Shown: positions 45,548-54,742, counted from the stretch's first letter. The stretch: DNA of 64,000 nucleotides from Lachnospiraceae bacterium NC2004 (GCA_000621905.1 JHXB01000003.1:62001-126000); one strand, 5' to 3'. Numbers and translations are program-made. Notes: generated by a model from the letters alone, not told the origin.

Positions 45548-45590
45548 CTTAATATCCTCCTATTATATAAAATATGCGTAAAAAGTAGGC

Positions 45591-46163
45591 TTAAGCATTT
45601 CTTCCAAGCTCAAATGCCTTCTTATTAAGCTCTAAAAACTTCGGTGGCACGCAAGCTTCTAAAGCCTGAAGCCACTCTTCTTCTGTAATATCTTTAAAGT
45701 ACTTACTAAATCTTGCCATAAGCACGATATTGGCTGCTTTAATTGAGCCTGCCTCTCTTGCTATTGATAACGCGTCAAATGCGTCAACCTTAGCGCCTGA
45801 AGCCTCCATCTTCTCAACCAAACCTTCCGGATAACTCATAGCTCCTGTAATAACAGGCATAGGGTCGATAGTCTGTGAATTGACAACAACCTGTCCGCCA
45901 GGCTTAAGAAACTCCATCTGTCTTGCAGCCTCTAAAAGCTCAAAAGATATAACATAATCAGCCTCACCCTTATCAATAATAGGTGAGTATACCTTATCTC
46001 CAAATCTTACATAAGTTACAACCGAGCCACCTCTCTGGCTCATACCGTGTACCTCAGATACCTTAACATCAAGTCCTTTTAAAAGGGCAACATGACCAAG
46101 GAGCTTACTTGCAAGCAAAGATCCCTGTCCGCCGACACCAACAATCATAACATTAGTAGTCAT
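45591..46163 (-). CDS. iorB: Indolepyruvate ferredoxin oxidoreductase, beta subunit
   Basis: 190 residues. The 2-oxoacid oxidoreductase gamma-type domain is recognised by VMIVGVGGQGSLLASKLLG and EVHGMSQRGGSVVTYVRFG. Pairs with IorA to oxidise aryl-pyruvates to aryl-acetyl-CoA with ferredoxin. The start ATG at 46163 overlaps the iorA stop (TAATG), with GGGAGGAGC upstream, so the subunits are coupled. Confidence 0.95.
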   Translation of the reverse strand: MTTNVMIVGVGGQGSLLASKLLGHVALLKGLDVKVSEVHGMSQRGGSVVTYVRFGDKVYSPIIDKGEADYVISFELLEAARQMEFLKPGGQVVVNSQTIDPMPVITGAMSYPEGLVEKMEASGAKVDAFDALSIAREAGSIKAANIVLMARFSKYFKDITEEEWLQALEACVPPKFLELNKKAFELGRNA

Positions 46164-47902
46164 TAGTTTGCTCCTCCCTTCTCAAATGCATCAAATCTAC
46201 AAAGCTGGCTACATACATCACAGCCTACGCACTGTGTTGAATCAACAAATGCCTTGCCATCCTTAAATGAAAGCGCAGGACATCCAATCTTCATGCAGGC
46301 TTTGCAGCTCTTACATTTGTCAGGATTAACCTTGATAGGTGGGTTATGTTTAACATATTTAAGCAATGCACATGGACGCCTTGAAATAATAACAGACGGC
46401 TCCTCTGCAGCCAACTCTTCCTTAACTACTCTGTCACACTCTTCAAGGTCATATGGATCAACGACAACCACACGATTGTAACCCATAGCATGGCAAAGTG
46501 CCTCTAAATCAATCTTGCCGGCAGGATCACCCTTGATATTATATCCTGTTGTAGGATTCTGCTGATGTCCTGTCATACCGGTAATACTGTTGTCCAAAAT
46601 GATAACAGTAGAATTACTCTGGTTATAAGCGATATTGGCAAGTCCTGTCATTCCTGAGTGCATAAATGTGGAATCACCGATAACAGCAACTGTTCTACCC
46701 TCGCTGTCCTTACCGAGAGCCTTGTTAAATCCATGAATAGAGCTTACAGAAGCTCCCATACAAGCTGTCATCTCAATTGCATTAAGAGGCGCAACTGCTC
46801 CCAATGTATAACATCCGATATCGCCAAGTACGGTAACCTTGTTCTTGGTAAGTGTATAGAACATTCCTCTGTGTGGGCAACCTGCACACATAACAGGAGG
46901 ACGGTTAGGTAAATCAGCAATCGGCTTACATGACTCCTTAGCAGGAAGTCCCAATTTATCAGCAATAAGGCTCTGTGAGAACTCATCTATCATAGGAAGA
47001 ACGTCCTTACCTGTAACTTTAAGTCCTAACGCCTTACAGTGATTCTCGATAATAGGATCAAGCTCTTCAAGTACAATAAGCTTGTCGACTTCATTTGCAA
47101 AATCAATAATCTTCTTAACAGGAAGTGGATTAGTCATACCAATCTTAAGCACTGAAGCGTTGTCACCATATACCTCCTTGGCATACTGATAACATGTGCT
47201 TGAGCAAATGATACCGACACTCTTGTCACCCCACTCAATCCTGTTAACAGGTGCTGTCTCTGCCCACTCGGTAAGCTTTACTGTTCTCTCCTCAACGAAT
47301 GGATGTCTCTTCTTAGCAAAGCCAGGCATCATAACATATTTAGCGATATTCTTCTCATATGGTTTACCCTCAGGCACAACTCTGTCTGATGTCTCTACGA
47401 TACTCTGAGAGTGAGCAACTCTCGTACACATCTTCATAATGACAGGGGTATCATATTCCTCAGAAATCTGAAATGCCAGCTTAGTGAATTCAATAGCCTC
47501 TGCTGAATCTGAAGGCTCAAGCATAGGCACCTTAGATGCGATAGCGTGATGACGGCTGTCCTGCTCATTCTGTGACGAATGCATTCCCGGATCATCTGCT
47601 ACGCAGATAATAAGTCCGCCGTTAACACCTGTATAAGATATGGTATAAAGAGGGTCAGCGGCAACATTCAAGCCAACGTGCTTCATAGCACAAAAACTTC
47701 TCTTACCTGCCAACGATGCACCAAATGCAACCTCAAGGGCCACCTTCTCGTTAGGAGCCCACTCACAATAAACCTCGTCGTATTTAGCAAGTTCCTCAGT
47801 CACCTCTGTTGAAGGTGTTCCGGGATATGAGCTTGCCAACGATACTCCGGCCTCATAAAGTCCTCTTGCAAATGCTTTATTTCCAAGCATCAATTCTTTC
47901 AT
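46163..47902 (-). CDS. iorA: Indolepyruvate ferredoxin oxidoreductase, alpha subunit
   Basis: 579 residues. An N-terminal pyrimidine-binding domain (LGNKAFARGLYEAGVSLASS), a TPP-binding domain (LGDIGCYTLG, VIGDSTFMHSGMTGL, VIILDNSITGMTG), and a C-terminal pair of 4Fe-4S clusters (CKSCKACMKIGC and CVGCDVCSQLC). Strictly anaerobic aromatic amino acid catabolism. Start: the ATG at 47902 with AGGTGACTACATT upstream; the frame is open to 48001 but without a site. Confidence 0.95.
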   Translation of the reverse strand: MKELMLGNKAFARGLYEAGVSLASSYPGTPSTEVTEELAKYDEVYCEWAPNEKVALEVAFGASLAGKRSFCAMKHVGLNVAADPLYTISYTGVNGGLIICVADDPGMHSSQNEQDSRHHAIASKVPMLEPSDSAEAIEFTKLAFQISEEYDTPVIMKMCTRVAHSQSIVETSDRVVPEGKPYEKNIAKYVMMPGFAKKRHPFVEERTVKLTEWAETAPVNRIEWGDKSVGIICSSTCYQYAKEVYGDNASVLKIGMTNPLPVKKIIDFANEVDKLIVLEELDPIIENHCKALGLKVTGKDVLPMIDEFSQSLIADKLGLPAKESCKPIADLPNRPPVMCAGCPHRGMFYTLTKNKVTVLGDIGCYTLGAVAPLNAIEMTACMGASVSSIHGFNKALGKDSEGRTVAVIGDSTFMHSGMTGLANIAYNQSNSTVIILDNSITGMTGHQQNPTTGYNIKGDPAGKIDLEALCHAMGYNRVVVVDPYDLEECDRVVKEELAAEEPSVIISRRPCALLKYVKHNPPIKVNPDKCKSCKACMKIGCPALSFKDGKAFVDSTQCVGCDVCSQLCRFDAFEKGGAN

Positions 47903-47957
47903 AATGTAGTCACCTAGTTCCTTAAATGTAATATTTGTACGAAAAACGCCACTGTCA

Positions 47958-47986
47958 ATAATACCACAAATCCGTTGGTTTGTAAA
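47958..47986 (-). promoter_or_regulatory. Promoter of the iorAB-paaK unit
   Basis: TTTACA, 17 bases, TATTAT on the minus strand, ~55 bases ahead of iorA. Confidence 0.7.
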
Positions 47987-48006
47987 TGTAAAAGAAGTCA
48001 TAAAAA

Positions 48007-48027
48007 AAGATGGCTAAAAGCCATCTT
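48007..48027 (-). terminator. Terminator after the 67-residue protein gene
   Basis: AAGATGGC pairs with GCCATCTT around five bases, with a TTTTTTT run on the minus strand, immediately past the stop codon. Confidence 0.88.
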
Positions 48028-48030
48028 AAA

Positions 48031-48234
48031 TCAACCTATACGCAATCGAATCCTAAGAACATCTCCCTTAGCGGATAAACCATTAATCTTGAAGTTCTTG
48101 TAGCCATCCGGAATATCCTTACACATACCGGAAAAAGCAGCCCCCTTATCATAACTAAGTAAAAATATCTCAACATTCTGGTCAACCGGAATCATACCTG
48201 CTGCCAAAAGATCGTTTAATTCCACTGAAGTCAT
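48031..48234 (-). CDS. Unknown 67-residue protein
   Basis: Family not recognised. Starts MTSVELNDLLAAGMIP, then beta-like strands (NVEIFLLSYDKG, FKINGLSAKGDVLRIRLRIG). Soluble and basic at the end. Start: the ATG at 48234 with GGAGG nine bases upstream. It has its own terminator and lies between tsf and iorA without an evident partner. Confidence 0.7.
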   Translation of the reverse strand: MTSVELNDLLAAGMIPVDQNVEIFLLSYDKGAAFSGMCKDIPDGYKNFKINGLSAKGDVLRIRLRIG

Positions 48235-48308
48235 ATAACCACTCCTCCACACGAAGTTTTTAACAACTTTATTGTACCATAAAATGCCAAAATAAGAAAC
48301 CTTAAAAT

Positions 48309-48338
48309 GAAAAAAACCCGAGAAAAATATCTCGGGTT
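48309..48338 (-). terminator. Terminator after tsf
   Basis: AACCCGAG pairs with CTCGGGTT around eight A/T bases, followed on the minus strand by TTTTTTT. Confidence 0.9.
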
Positions 48339-48361
48339 AAAATACTATAATTAAGCCTCTA

Positions 48362-49291
48362 TCAGCCCATCTGAGCAGCAACTTCTGCAGCGAAGTCCTC
48401 ATTCTTCTTCTCAAGACCTTCACCAGTCTCAAAACGGATGAATCTCTTGATTGAAAGTGAAACGCCCTCAGCCTTAGCAACTGACTCGATATACTTAGCA
48501 ACTGACTGCTTACCGTCTTCTGCCTTAACATATACCTGATCTACTAAGCAGATCTCTTTCATCTCTTTGTTGAGACGACCAACGATCATCTTCTCGATGA
48601 TATTGTCTGGCTTACCTGCATTCTTAGGATCGTTCTTAGCTTCCTGAGTAAGAATCTCTTTCTCCTTCTCAAGGTAATCAGCGTCAACCTCATCCTGAGT
48701 AGTATACTTAGGATTCATAGCTGCAACCTGCATAGCTACATTTCTAAGAGCTTCCTTAATAGCATCGCTGTTACCGTCTGTATCAGCCTCTACCAATACG
48801 CCAATCTTACCGCCGGCGTGGATGTAAGATACAACCAAACCGTCAGTGCTAACCTTCTCAAAACGACGAATAGAAAGCTTCTCTCCGATAGTTGCAGTCA
48901 TGTTAGCAAGCTCAGCCTCGATAGTCTGGCTGCCATCCTCTGCATTTGAAGCCATGAAAGCGTCCATATCAGCAACATCATTAGCTAATACCTGCTTAGC
49001 TACGCTCTCAACATAGTTCTGGAACTTCTCGTTCTTAGCAACGAAATCTGTCTCTGAGTTAACCTCAACGATTGCAGCCTTCTTAGAGTCGTCAGAAACA
49101 ACAGTCTTAACGATACCCTCAGCAGCAATACGGCTAGCCTTCTTAGCAGCCTTAGCGAGACCGTTCTCTCTAAGCCAATCTACGGCTTTTTCCTTGTCTC
49201 CGTCAGTCTCTGTAAGAGCTTTCTTACAATCCATCATACCTGCACCGGTAATATCTCTTAATTCTTTAACGTCCTTAGCTGAAATAGCCAT
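48362..49291 (-). CDS. tsf: Elongation factor Ts
   Basis: 309 residues. Nucleotide exchange factor for EF-Tu. UBA-like N-terminus VKELRDITGAGMMDCKKAL, the EF-Tu-binding VNSETDFVAKNEKFQ, and the C-terminal VDQVYVKAEDGKQSVAKY. Follows rpsB by 84 bases in the conserved rpsB-tsf pair. Start ATG at 49291 with GGAGGTACATTATA upstream. Confidence 0.97.
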   Translation of the reverse strand: MAISAKDVKELRDITGAGMMDCKKALTETDGDKEKAVDWLRENGLAKAAKKASRIAAEGIVKTVVSDDSKKAAIVEVNSETDFVAKNEKFQNYVESVAKQVLANDVADMDAFMASNAEDGSQTIEAELANMTATIGEKLSIRRFEKVSTDGLVVSYIHAGGKIGVLVEADTDGNSDAIKEALRNVAMQVAAMNPKYTTQDEVDADYLEKEKEILTQEAKNDPKNAGKPDNIIEKMIVGRLNKEMKEICLVDQVYVKAEDGKQSVAKYIESVAKAEGVSLSIKRFIRFETGEGLEKKNEDFAAEVAAQMG

Positions 49292-49375
49292 TATAATGTA
49301 CCTCCTAATATATAATCTTTAAAAAAGGCTCTGCTCTGATTAAGAACAAAGCCTGCAAACTCAAATGTCAAATGA

Positions 49376-50104
49376 TTATGCGTCCTGCTCCTCAGCCTCA
49401 TCATCTGATGACTCAGCGTCAACACCCTGATTAGCCTCGATAACAGCGTCAGCCATCTTAGAAACGATAAGCTTAACTGCACGGATAGCATCATCATTAC
49501 CAGGGATAACATAATCAAGCTCTTCAGGATCACAGTTAGTATCAGCGATACCTACCAAAGTGATTCCAAGTGAATGAGCCTCCTGAATACAAATGTGCTC
49601 TTTTCTAGGATCAACAACGAAGATCATATCAGGAATATCCTTCATGTCCTTGATACCGCCAAGGTTCTTCTGAAGCTTCTCCATCTCTTTCTTAATCTGA
49701 ATAACTTCTTTCTTAGGAAGTACGTCAAATGTACCATCCTCTTCCATCTTCTCGTACTTCTTCAAAGTGTTGATACGAGTCTTGATAGTCTTGAAGTTAG
49801 TAAGCATACCACCTAACCATCTCTGGTCAACATAGTACATACCGCAACGCTCTGCCTCAGTCTTAACTGAATCCTGAGCCTGCTTCTTGGTACCTACGAA
49901 TAATACCTTACCACCGTTAGCTACACAGTCCTTAACAGCATTGTAAGCCTGATCTACCATACCAACAGACTTCTGAAGGTCGATGATGTAGATACCGTTA
50001 CGCTCTGTGTAGATGTATGGAGCCATCTTAGGGTTCCATCTTCTTGTCTGATGTCCAAAGTGAACACCTGCTTCGAGTAATTGTTTCATTGAAATAACGC
50101 TCAT
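49376..50104 (-). CDS. rpsB: 30S ribosomal protein S2
   Basis: 242 residues. [20 protein letters not shown] at the start, [16 protein letters not shown], and [20 protein letters not shown]. The C-terminus has an acidic tail ([11 protein letters not shown]). Start: the ATG at 50104 with GGAGGATATT upstream; the frame upstream to 50146 lacks a site. Its own promoter lies just past the upstream MltG-N-like gene, with a ~110-base leader. Confidence 0.97.
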   Translation of the reverse strand: MSVISMKQLLEAGVHFGHQTRRWNPKMAPYIYTERNGIYIIDLQKSVGMVDQAYNAVKDCVANGGKVLFVGTKKQAQDSVKTEAERCGMYYVDQRWLGGMLTNFKTIKTRINTLKKYEKMEEDGTFDVLPKKEVIQIKKEMEKLQKNLGGIKDMKDIPDMIFVVDPRKEHICIQEAHSLGITLVGIADTNCDPEELDYVIPGNDDAIRAVKLIVSKMADAVIEANQGVDAESSDDEAEEQDA

Positions 50105-50223
50105 AATATCCTCCTTTAGGTTATTCATTCGCATCTTTAAAAGCACAGGAAACCAATACTGGCACCACTCCTGCCAAACCGGATGCGTGTTTTATAGTAG
50201 TTGTGCGAAAATCACACTTGTCG

Positions 50224-50252
50224 ATTGTAACACAAACCAAAAGGATATGCAA
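50224..50252 (-). promoter_or_regulatory. Promoter of rpsB-tsf
   Basis: TTGCAT, 17 bases, TACAAT on the minus strand. The -35 box lies inside the 3' arm of the preceding terminator stem. The leader (50105-50220) may carry autoregulatory structure (GGCAGGAGTGGTGCC), not proven. Confidence 0.68.
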
Positions 50253-50270
50253 GCAAAATCTTGCATATCC
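50243..50270 (-). terminator. Terminator of the fla/che operon end
   Basis: GGATATGCAAG pairs perfectly with CTTGCATATCC around six bases, followed by TTTTGG on the minus strand, 21 bases past the MltG-N-like stop codon. Confidence 0.72.
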
Positions 50271-50291
50271 CGTATAAAAATTCACATTTTA

Positions 50292-50861
50292 TTAATTAGC
50301 CGTAACCATCTTAGCGATTGTATCGTAATCAGCACCCTGCTTAACTGTATATGTACCAGGCTGCAATCTCTCAGAATAGCCGTGATTGTAGCACAGATAG
50401 TGGTTGAACTTGTCTGCATCATCAACTACACCGTAGTAATATAAAAGTGACGCTAACTCTTCTGAATACATTCCCTGATTGATTACAAATGTTACATCCT
50501 TCTTCTTAGACTTCTTCTTGTCTGATTTGTCGGACTTCTTAGCCTCAGTTGTAGCCTCTTCGGTAGTAGCCTCCTCTGTGGTAACTTCAGCCTCCGTAGT
50601 AGTTTCCTCGGTGGTCGCATCTTCCTTAGCCTCAGTAGAAGCATCCTTATCATCTTTAGCGTCACCGCTTGCCTCATCAAACAAAGCATCAAGTTCCGCA
50701 TCTGTCTTACTTGCCTCAACAAGTCCTAACTGCTTGGCTTTACTTATAATCTCTTCATCCGTAAGGTCAGCCTTGTCGCCACCCGCATTACCGATAAGCA
50801 TAATAATTGCAGCGAAGACAATACCTACTCCTAATCCTCGCAAAAAATAACTAAATTTCAT
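50292..50861 (-). CDS. Membrane-anchored protein with MltG N-terminal-like (LysM-like) domain
   Basis: 189 residues. N-terminal membrane helix (LGVGIVFAAIIMLIG), a Thr/Glu/Lys low-complexity stretch (~70-125), and a C-terminal ~65 residues (VTFVINQGMYSEELASLLYY, VVDDADKFNHYL, LQPGTYTVKQGADYDTIA). This last part resembles the small domain that precedes the catalytic YceG domain of endolytic transglycosylase MltG; the catalytic domain itself is missing. It may bind the wall near flagellar bases (inference). Overlaps the SwrB-like gene by 11 bases; start ATG at 50861 with GGAGAGAACA upstream. Confidence 0.6.
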   Translation of the reverse strand: MKFSYFLRGLGVGIVFAAIIMLIGNAGGDKADLTDEEIISKAKQLGLVEASKTDAELDALFDEASGDAKDDKDASTEAKEDATTEETTTEAEVTTEEATTEEATTEAKKSDKSDKKKSKKKDVTFVINQGMYSEELASLLYYYGVVDDADKFNHYLCYNHGYSERLQPGTYTVKQGADYDTIAKMVTAN

Positions 50862-51543
50862 TGTTCTCTCCTCTATTCAAATCAATTACGAGCTGAACCT
50901 CTCCAACTCCCATATTAAGCTCTTTGGCGATAGCGATGGTATCTTCACCGCCGTCATACATGGCAAGAATCTTCTCATTACGAAGTCTGCTCTCTTCATT
51001 GCCTTCAGTGTCAAATGAAGGCACCATAGCTTCTTCCTGACTCTTAACCATACGCTCAATATCTTCTTTGATCTGATTCTCCTTGGTGTCTGTTGCTATG
51101 ACCTTGGCAATCTTGTCTTTATCCTCATCAGGCACAACTCTCATAACATCCTGCTGCATAGCAAAAAGCCTCTCGGCAGATGTACTGACATAAGCCTTTA
51201 AAGAACCCGACTTATCCTCAATCATATCATAGAGAAATGATAACTCTTTCCTTGACTTCTCAATGTCTCCAAGCACCTGCTCAGCAAGCTCATTAATCTC
51301 TAACATTCTCTTGTTAGCTGAATTGACCATCTCTGTATCGGTCTCATCAACAAGGCGCTCACTGTAATCTCTGACCGAAGTCCTTATGCTGTCTTGAAGC
51401 TTACTCATCTCTTCATCATCAAGCTCATAATCATTGAGTTTAACAATGCCCTTAGTCGGTGCCTCGTCCTTATCAAAGAATATAAAGCTGATAATAATCA
51501 GACAAATGCCTATAATAGTCAAAAAAACAGTTAACGCGCTCAT
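50851..51543 (-). CDS. SwrB-like flagellar-locus membrane protein
   Basis: 230 residues. One N-terminal helix (SALTVFLTIIGICLIIISFIF), a long coiled middle (~40-190), and a C-terminal helix-turn-helix-like segment (ILAMYDGGEDTIAIAKELNM then GVGEVQLVIDL). This architecture and the place between fliA and rpsB match Bacillus SwrB (YlxL), a protein that promotes assembly of the flagellar export apparatus, though the sequence is longer (230 versus ~167). Homology is inferred from layout; identity would need a profile search. Start ATG at 51543 with TAGGAGACTTTATAAA upstream. Confidence 0.62.
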   Translation of the reverse strand: MSALTVFLTIIGICLIIISFIFFDKDEAPTKGIVKLNDYELDDEEMSKLQDSIRTSVRDYSERLVDETDTEMVNSANKRMLEINELAEQVLGDIEKSRKELSFLYDMIEDKSGSLKAYVSTSAERLFAMQQDVMRVVPDEDKDKIAKVIATDTKENQIKEDIERMVKSQEEAMVPSFDTEGNEESRLRNEKILAMYDGGEDTIAIAKELNMGVGEVQLVIDLNRGENNEI

Positions 51544-51566
51544 TTTATAAAGTCTCCTATCGTAAA

Positions 51567-51908
51567 TTATAATTCAATATCAATATGGACAACATGCTTC
51601 TTCTTGTCCTTATGTGTCTCATTAGATTCATCTTCTTCTGAAGAATCCTTATCTCTCGCCTTCCTGCGGTTAATACCTCCATCGCCGGCATACTCGTTGC
51701 TACCCTTGTTTCTGGCATCCATGGCACTCTGCGAAAACTCCAAAGTATCCTTCTGCACAACAGTATCACGTCTTATCTCCTGTGCCTTCTCCTCAGCATC
51801 CGCAAACTTAATATGTTCTGCCGCAGCCCTGGTGTTCTCATTGTTCTGCACCTGAGCAACATCATTGGTCATAGGTATTGCCATCTGCATTGTAACGGGT
51901 GTAACCAT
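51567..51908 (-). CDS. Small unknown protein of the flagellar operon
   Basis: 113 residues, no membrane helix. The first ~20 residues are Met/Thr-rich (MVTPVTMQMAIPMTNDVAQV), the middle is helical (HIKFADAEEKAQEIRRDTVV), and the tail is highly charged. Not a family I recognise. Start: the ATG at 51908 with AGGAGG eight bases upstream; the earlier GTG at 51917 overlaps that site. It lies between the FapA-type and SwrB-like genes in one operon, so a motility-related function is likely. Confidence 0.65.
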   Translation of the reverse strand: MVTPVTMQMAIPMTNDVAQVQNNENTRAAAEHIKFADAEEKAQEIRRDTVVQKDTLEFSQSAMDARNKGSNEYAGDGGINRRKARDKDSSEEDESNETHKDKKKHVVHIDIEL

Positions 51909-51935
51909 ACCGACCACCTCCTGACATATAAATAA

Positions 51936-53549
51936 TTAATAAGCTTTAACACGAATATCAGCACCATCTCTGATAAGCTTACAATATCTCGTCTCCGTCT
52001 TAATGTGAGATTGTACGTCAGCAATAGTAACTTCCACACCTGGATACAATAGACCTTCCACATCCACCATACCATTGGAATTGGCGGCTATCTCCTCCTG
52101 GTAAAGCTCCAAAAGCTTGACACTCTCTTCGAATTCTTTGGTTGATGCATCGACCGCGGTCTTGGCATTCTTTAATGCAAGCATCTTCTCAGGTGGAAGC
52201 TTATCTCCCTTTGCAAGCTTCTTGGAGTACATATCCACAATCTTCTGGTTATTCTCGATATCCCTCTGGATATCCGGCATCTTCTTGTTAAGAAGATGAC
52301 ATTTCTCTACTATTTCTGGATCGGCACCAACTTCAAGCTTGGTAACCGTACCCATGTCTGAACCACCGACTTTAAGCGATATTCTGCTTCTTGAACATAC
52401 CTTACCGCCTGTAATCAAGCCTTTTTTACCGTCAACAATGACATCTCCATTGGCAGCCACTTCACTGTGCATAATAGCCTCAGTAACAACGCCGCCCTTA
52501 CATTTGACAACGCAGTTCTCAATGAACTTGGCGTAAACATTGCCACCGGCTTCAATAACTCCCTTATTGGAGCCCTGAATACCTCGTTGAACAACAACCT
52601 GTCCTCCGGCTATTATGGTAGCTCCTTCCACAACACCTTTGACATTGACATCTCCGCTCGCTTTAATTGTAAAACCGGTTCTGACATTGCCCTTTATGTT
52701 GATATTGCCTTCGTAATCGATATCACCCGTTGAAGAGTCGACATCCGCTAACACCTCATATACATCAGAAACAGACACCCTATCACCATCAAGGCTAACG
52801 TGTCCGTCAATATCCGAAAAGAGCTGAAGCCCATCTTCAGACTCAATTATATTCTTACCATGCTTAAGTGTCAAATGTTTAACTTTACGGGGAACAATCG
52901 GATTACCAAAAACATCCTCACCCTTTTCACCTACATCTTCAGGATATAAAGTCGCAAGCAAATCTCCCTTAGCCACATGATTAATCGCATCGAGATGATG
53001 GAAATCAACACTTCCATCGTCGTTCATGGTCGGTTTAGCCTTTCTGTCGGTCTCGAAGTTATACTCAATCCTTGCATCATCACCATGTCTTGGTGCAGCA
53101 CCTTTAGCAACAATGTAAGTCTTACAATACTGTCTGTGATGCAGAAAGTTCCTGATAACCTCTCTTCTAACGCCGGCTCTTACACTTCGCTGTTCAAGCA
53201 TCTTCTCAATATGGTCTACATCAAGAAGGCTTCCGCTGTAATTGTTAGAAGCGGGGTAAAACCTCGCTACCACCGTCATCCTGTCACCCGAAATCTGAAA
53301 GTTCATCTTCTCTTCAACAGGAAGCTCCTGGGTATTGGAAACCTTAACCATAACAGGTTCCGAATCCAATCCTTCAATAGCAGCATTTATAGCAGTTATA
53401 TCATAATCATAAATGTTCTCAGACTCAATATATTGGGACACCTCTTTAATCTCAAGCGAGCGTCCTCCATCCATAGGAGGAAACAGTTTGAGGTAGGTGC
53501 CATCGTCTTTAACAATTAATTGAAAAAATGAATTCTTGTACGCTGCCAT
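51936..53549 (-). CDS. FapA-type (DUF342) polymer-like beta-helix protein
   Basis: 537 residues. DUF342 proteins have an N-terminal globular part and a right-handed beta-helix of short repeats: GDIDYEGNINIKGNVRTG, FTIKASGDVNVKGVVEG, ATIIAGGQVVVQRGIQG are visible at ~250-340. The C-terminal part is a coiled coil (~425-505, HLLNKKMPDIQRDIENNQKIVD). Cytoplasmic. Found in motility loci in many Firmicutes, with a role in flagellar assembly or positioning not well fixed. Start ATG at 53549 with GGAACGAGGGATTCTC upstream. Confidence 0.85.
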   Translation of the reverse strand: MAAYKNSFFQLIVKDDGTYLKLFPPMDGGRSLEIKEVSQYIESENIYDYDITAINAAIEGLDSEPVMVKVSNTQELPVEEKMNFQISGDRMTVVARFYPASNNYSGSLLDVDHIEKMLEQRSVRAGVRREVIRNFLHHRQYCKTYIVAKGAAPRHGDDARIEYNFETDRKAKPTMNDDGSVDFHHLDAINHVAKGDLLATLYPEDVGEKGEDVFGNPIVPRKVKHLTLKHGKNIIESEDGLQLFSDIDGHVSLDGDRVSVSDVYEVLADVDSSTGDIDYEGNINIKGNVRTGFTIKASGDVNVKGVVEGATIIAGGQVVVQRGIQGSNKGVIEAGGNVYAKFIENCVVKCKGGVVTEAIMHSEVAANGDVIVDGKKGLITGGKVCSRSRISLKVGGSDMGTVTKLEVGADPEIVEKCHLLNKKMPDIQRDIENNQKIVDMYSKKLAKGDKLPPEKMLALKNAKTAVDASTKEFEESVKLLELYQEEIAANSNGMVDVEGLLYPGVEVTIADVQSHIKTETRYCKLIRDGADIRVKAY

Positions 53550-53565
53550 GAGAATCCCTCGTTCC

Positions 53566-54333
53566 TTAACCTAGTAATAACTCCATATGGTCGCCAAGCT
53601 TGTCTTTCATCTTACCAAGTGCCTTGGTGTGAAGCTGGGAAACCCTGGATTCAGATACATCCATTATCTGACTAATTTCTTTAAGAGTAAGTTCTTCATA
53701 GTAATAAAGCTGTATAACCCTACATTCTTTCTCAGTTAACTGACTTAATGCCTCTCCTAATACCCTCTTAACCTCATCCTGCTCAAACGCAAGCTCCGGT
53801 TGCTCTGCAACCGCTCTTCTTGTCCCCTGTGCTTTAACTTCTGTCCCTTGTTCTAAATAATCCTCCAAAGACTGAACACCGGAAATCTTGGTCTGCCCTT
53901 CCCAGTCATAAAACTCATCAACAGAAATACCAAGTTCCTCCGCAACCTCCTCATCGGTCGGAGGATGCTTTAATTTAGCTTCAAGATCAATATATGCCTG
54001 TTCAATCTTCTTCTGTTTCTGCCTTACAGAACGCGGAATCCAATCCATCTTCCTGATAGAATCAAGAATCGATCCCCTAATCCTCAATGATGCATAAGTT
54101 TCAAACTTAATTCCTTTACCATAATCAAACTTATCGATAGCATCAATCAAACCAAATATGCCATATCCTACAAGATCATCAAACTCAACCGCATATCCCA
54201 AATACATACTGAGTCTTCCCGCAACAATCTTAACAAGCGGAACATACTCTAATATAAGTTGTTCTCTTACAGCCGCAGTCTTCTTGGCGGCATATTGTTC
54301 CCATAGCTTATTTCTAGCCTTGTCCTTATCCAT
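53566..54333 (-). CDS. fliA: RNA polymerase sigma factor FliA/SigD
   Basis: 255 residues, full length for sigma-28. Region 2 is DDLVGYGIFGLIDAIDKFD and KFETYASLRIRGSILDSIRK; region 3 IEQAYIDLEAKL; region 4 ESRVSQLHTKALGK. Directs late flagellar and chemotaxis genes. Start ATG at 54333 with GGAGGGAATTT upstream. No FlgM-like gene is near. I did not find a clear FliA-type promoter in this window. Confidence 0.95.
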   Translation of the reverse strand: MDKDKARNKLWEQYAAKKTAAVREQLILEYVPLVKIVAGRLSMYLGYAVEFDDLVGYGIFGLIDAIDKFDYGKGIKFETYASLRIRGSILDSIRKMDWIPRSVRQKQKKIEQAYIDLEAKLKHPPTDEEVAEELGISVDEFYDWEGQTKISGVQSLEDYLEQGTEVKAQGTRRAVAEQPELAFEQDEVKRVLGEALSQLTEKECRVIQLYYYEELTLKEISQIMDVSESRVSQLHTKALGKMKDKLGDHMELLLG

Positions 54334-54386
54334 AAATTCCCTCCATGTTCGGATAAATCATCCATGAAAAAATCCTAGGAAGTCAA

Positions 54387-54707
54387 TTAGTTCTCTTCTT
54401 CATCCTCGTCTTCATCATATTCGTCGTCCTCATCTTCTCCCTCAAAGATGTCATTCTTCTTGGCTTTATCAATCATCGCCTGAATCATAAGACGCCTAAC
54501 TATACTCTGTGCAATCGAGCCCACAACATAGAAGAAAATGATAGTAATAAACAACCTTAACATCGAATCCATAAAGGATATCTTAGCGTATATATCATAT
54601 ACGCACACGATAAATGCAGGGACCAGCACAATGATAGGTCTTAAATATTTAAGCTTACCACTGGCCGGATCCTCAAAATTCTCAATTTGCTCAGACGTAA
54701 TCTTCAT
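54387..54707 (-). CDS. Small two-TM membrane protein with acidic tail
   Basis: 106 residues. Two hydrophobic helices (~RPIIVLVPAFIVCVYDIYA and MLRLFITIIFFYVVGSI), then a basic stretch and a strongly acidic C-terminus (EGEDEDDEYDEDEDEEEN). Function unknown. Start: the ATG at 54707 with GGAGAGTGTT upstream. Lies between cheD and fliA, within the fla/che operon. Confidence 0.75.
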   Translation of the reverse strand: MKITSEQIENFEDPASGKLKYLRPIIVLVPAFIVCVYDIYAKISFMDSMLRLFITIIFFYVVGSIAQSIVRRLMIQAMIDKAKKNDIFEGEDEDDEYDEDEDEEEN

Positions 54708-54742
54708 AACACTCTCCATTTATTAATAATATAGACCAATAA

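Noticed and set aside
50479-50850. A 123-codon plus-strand frame rich in Ser, Ala and Val
   Set aside because: It is the reverse reading of the Thr/Glu/Lys-rich segment of the MltG-N-like gene and has no convincing ribosome binding site.
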